Source: an uncultured Bradyrhizobium sp. (lineage in GTDB: Bacteria; Pseudomonadota; Alphaproteobacteria; Rhizobiales; Xanthobacteraceae). From it: a stretch of 64,000 bases of DNA. Below, piece after piece: positions 62,105 to 64,000 of the stretch (position 1 is the stretch's first letter; every line of letters begins with the position of its first letter). The stretch covers positions 62,001-126,000 of the forward strand of contig NZ_CAKZJO010000084.1 of assembly GCF_936943645.1 (NCBI RefSeq). Direction: 5' to 3'. Below the pieces are notes generated by a model. It worked only from the letters and a program-made list of their open reading frames with translations, was not told the origin of the DNA and made no database searches. The translations under genes and the position numbers were made by a program.

Positions 62105-63082
62105 CTATCCCCCCAACGCGCCCTGCGTGTTCACATACAGCGCGTAGATCGACTGGCTCGCCGCCATGAACAGGCGGTTGCGCTTGACGCCGCCGAAGCA
62201 GACGTTGGCGCAGCGCTCGGGCAGCGCGATGCGGCCGATCATGACGCCGTCGGGTGCGAACACCACGACGCCGTCGAGATCGGGATCGCCCATGCCCCAG
62301 CCGCACCAGAGATTGCCGTCGATGTCGACGCGGAAACCGTCCGGCGTGCCGGGGCCGGCATCGACGAAGACGCGCTTGTTCGAAAGCTTGTCACCGGAAG
62401 GCGAGACGTCATAGGCGAGAATTTTGCGGGTCGGCACGCCGCGAGATTCGATGAGGTAGAGGATCTTCTCGTCCGGCGAGAAGGCGAGCCCGTTTGGCCC
62501 GAGCACACCCTCGGCGACGACGGTGGTTTTGCGGGTCTCCGGGTCGAGCCTGTAGACGTTCATGTCGATCTCGGGCTCGGCCTTGTAGCCCTCGTAGTTG
62601 CCGAGCAGGCCGAAGGTCGGATCGGTGAACCAGATCGAGCCGTCCGATTTGACAACGACATCGTTCGGCGAGTTCAACCGCTTGCCGTTGAATTGATCCA
62701 TCAGCACGGTGATGCTGCCGTCATATTCGGTGCGCGTCACGCGTCGTCCGCCATGCTCGCAGGTGACGAGCCGGCCCTGGCGGTCGCGCGTATTGCCGTT
62801 GGCGAAATTCGATGGCTTGCGGAACACGGAGACCACGCCGGTCTCCTCCTCCCATTTGATGATGCGCTGGTTCGGGATGTCGCTGCAGAGCAGATAGCGT
62901 CCGTCGCCGAACCACACGGGACCCTCGGCCCAGCGCAGGCCGGTCGCGAGCCGCTCCACCGCCGACAGTTTCAGCCAGTATCTTTCGAAGCGGGGATCGA
63001 GCGCCTTGATCGCGGGATCGGGGTAATAGGTCGCCGGCCGCCAGCCTGGCCGCTCCTGGGTGTGAGACGATGCCTCATTCAT
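62105..63082 (-). CDS. SMP-30/gluconolactonase family lactonase
   Basis: A 325-residue beta-propeller: RWAEGPVWFGDGRYLLCSDI (metal Glu), RLNSPNDVVVKSDGSIWFTDP and LGPNGLAFSP (Asn), GTPDGFRVDIDGN (Asp). It should open sugar lactones. It is divergent from a uronate dehydrogenase homologue, 89 bp between starts; that enzyme makes an aldarolactone, which this one could hydrolyse. Start ATG 63082 with GAGAGA upstream; open further to 63157. Confidence 0.9.
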   Translation of the reverse strand: MNEASSHTQERPGWRPATYYPDPAIKALDPRFERYWLKLSAVERLATGLRWAEGPVWFGDGRYLLCSDIPNQRIIKWEEETGVVSVFRKPSNFANGNTRDRQGRLVTCEHGGRRVTRTEYDGSITVLMDQFNGKRLNSPNDVVVKSDGSIWFTDPTFGLLGNYEGYKAEPEIDMNVYRLDPETRKTTVVAEGVLGPNGLAFSPDEKILYLIESRGVPTRKILAYDVSPSGDKLSNKRVFVDAGPGTPDGFRVDIDGNLWCGWGMGDPDLDGVVVFAPDGVMIGRIALPERCANVCFGGVKRNRLFMAASQSIYALYVNTQGALGG

Positions 63083-63171
63083 GTCGGTTCTCTCGTTTCG
63101 TTCCCTCTGGACAATGCTGCTATCATTAGAGACACGTGACGGCAAATCGGTCACCAACGGCGAGGGACAAC

Positions 63172-63996
63172 ATGCCGCGTATTCTGATGACGGGAGCTGC
63201 GGGCGGAATCGGCACGAGCCTGCGGAAGCTGTTGCCGCCGATCTATCCGGATCTCCTGCTCTCCGACATCAAGCCGCCGGCCGATCTCGGCGCGAAGGAG
63301 CAGTTCAAGGCGGCGGACCTCGCCGATCTCGCGCAATGCGAGGCGATCTGCGAGGGCGTCGACGGCATCATCCATTTCGGCGGCTATTCGGTCGAAGGCA
63401 CCTGGGATCAGATCCTCCAGGCCAACATCATCGGCGGCTACAATCTGTTCGAGGCGGCTTACCGCAAGGGTGTCAAGCGCGTGGTGTTCGCCTCCTCGAA
63501 CCACGCCGTCGGCTTCTATCCGCGCCACCACAAGATCGGCACCGACGTGACCCCACGCCCTGACGGCCGCTACGGCGTCAGCAAGGTGTTCGGCGAGGCC
63601 GTCGGTGCGCTGTACGCCGACAAGCACGGAATGAAGGTGACGTGCCTGCGCATCGGCAATTTCGGCGACATGCCGCTCGACCAGCGCCGGCTCTCGATCT
63701 GGCTCAAGCCCGATGACCTCGTACAGCTCTGCCGCATCGGGCTCGAGCATCCGGATATCCATTTCGAAGTCTTCTACGGCGCCTCCCTTAACGAGCGCGC
63801 CTGGTGGGACAACCACCGCGCCTACGAATTCGGCTATCGGCCCACGGGCCGCGCCGAAGATTTCCGTGAGCACGCGATGGCCGAGCAGGCCAAGCTGAAG
63901 CCGGATCCGGTCGGCGACTATTTCCAGGGCGGCACGTTCTGCAGCATGGAGTTCGATGCCGATCCGGGCCGGGTCATCGACTGGAAGAAGCGGTAA
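63172..63996 (+). CDS. NAD-dependent uronate dehydrogenase-like protein (extended SDR)
   Basis: A 274-residue extended SDR. MPRILMTGAAGGIGTSLRKL for NAD, VDGIIHFGGYSVEGTWDQIL, the catalytic Ser in FASSNHAVGFYPR, and Tyr/Lys in DGRYGVSKVFGE. These stretches match uronate dehydrogenases (glucuronate/galacturonate to the lactone), as does the late AWWDN. The divergent lactonase fits the next step. GAGGGA 6 bases upstream supports ATG 63172; the gene ends just inside the window. Confidence 0.87.
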   Translation: MPRILMTGAAGGIGTSLRKLLPPIYPDLLLSDIKPPADLGAKEQFKAADLADLAQCEAICEGVDGIIHFGGYSVEGTWDQILQANIIGGYNLFEAAYRKGVKRVVFASSNHAVGFYPRHHKIGTDVTPRPDGRYGVSKVFGEAVGALYADKHGMKVTCLRIGNFGDMPLDQRRLSIWLKPDDLVQLCRIGLEHPDIHFEVFYGASLNERAWWDNHRAYEFGYRPTGRAEDFREHAMAEQAKLKPDPVGDYFQGGTFCSMEFDADPGRVIDWKKR

Positions 63997-64000
63997 CCCG

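Noticed and set aside
1..64000. tRNA, rRNA, CRISPR array, integrase or transposase genes
   Set aside because: I found no convincing example on either strand by reading; short inverted repeats are explained by intergenic elements and hairpins.

Overview
The window looks like chromosomal DNA of a Bradyrhizobium-type alphaproteobacterium. It is GC-rich (about 64-66% by eye). It carries fixHIS, PHB and glycogen genes, HWE and PraR-like regulators, many ABC/TRAP uptake genes, and palindromic repeats of the kinds scattered through Bradyrhizobium genomes. The gene order fixH-fixI-fixS ... nrtABC-narK-bjgb-flp-nasC is, as I recall, that of Bradyrhizobium diazoefficiens. Nothing here looks like a prophage, plasmid, CRISPR array, rRNA or tRNA.

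Layout. 1-2.5 kb: end of the cbb3-oxidase assembly operon (fixH partial, fixI, fixS). 2.5-9 kb: MFS permease, exported cupin, small exported protein, thioredoxin-fold protein, LysR regulator divergent from a 3-hydroxybutyrate dehydrogenase, and a patatin phospholipase. 9.3-10.8 kb: glycogen synthase with a TTG start. 11-20 kb: CoA-transferase, a five-gene peptide-type ABC importer, zinc alcohol dehydrogenase and an isocitrate/isopropylmalate-type dehydrogenase. 20-31 kb: small GCG_CRPN-like exported protein, an enoyl-CoA hydratase homologue lacking both catalytic glutamates, a PraR-like plus LysR regulator pair, CcdA, metallo-hydrolase, NDH-2-like flavoprotein, AraC regulator and HWE histidine kinase. 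31-36 kb: TRAP transporter, beta-lactamase-fold hydrolase and intradiol dioxygenase. 36.3-37.6 kb: a lower-GC nuclease-like gene that looks acquired.

37.9-51.8 kb is the centrepiece, a nitrate assimilation and NO-detoxification locus. It has a PP2C-Ser/Thr kinase fusion and a formate/nitrite-family channel on the minus strand, divergent from nrtABC and narK-bjgb-flp-nasC. All three transcription units appear to share one design: a sigma-54-like -24/-12 element, then within a few bases of the predicted transcript start a short hairpin with an A1/G4 hexaloop of the ANTAR (NasT) type, then a strong GC hairpin before the gene. Two of them also have the same TTGTGC-GTC-GCACAA palindrome about 112 bp upstream of the -24 box; the copy in front of narK sits in a large nested perfect palindrome.

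52-64 kb: secreted metallophosphoesterase, SMP-30 lactonase plus aldo/keto reductase, DMT permease, zinc-type dehydrogenase, Lrp regulator divergent from a single-chain E1 (AceE/MdeB-like) dehydrogenase without E2/E3, aldehyde dehydrogenase with a textbook terminator, and an SMP-30 lactonase divergent from a uronate dehydrogenase homologue.

All assignments come from reading motifs and context; no database search was run. Residue positions are approximate unless stated.
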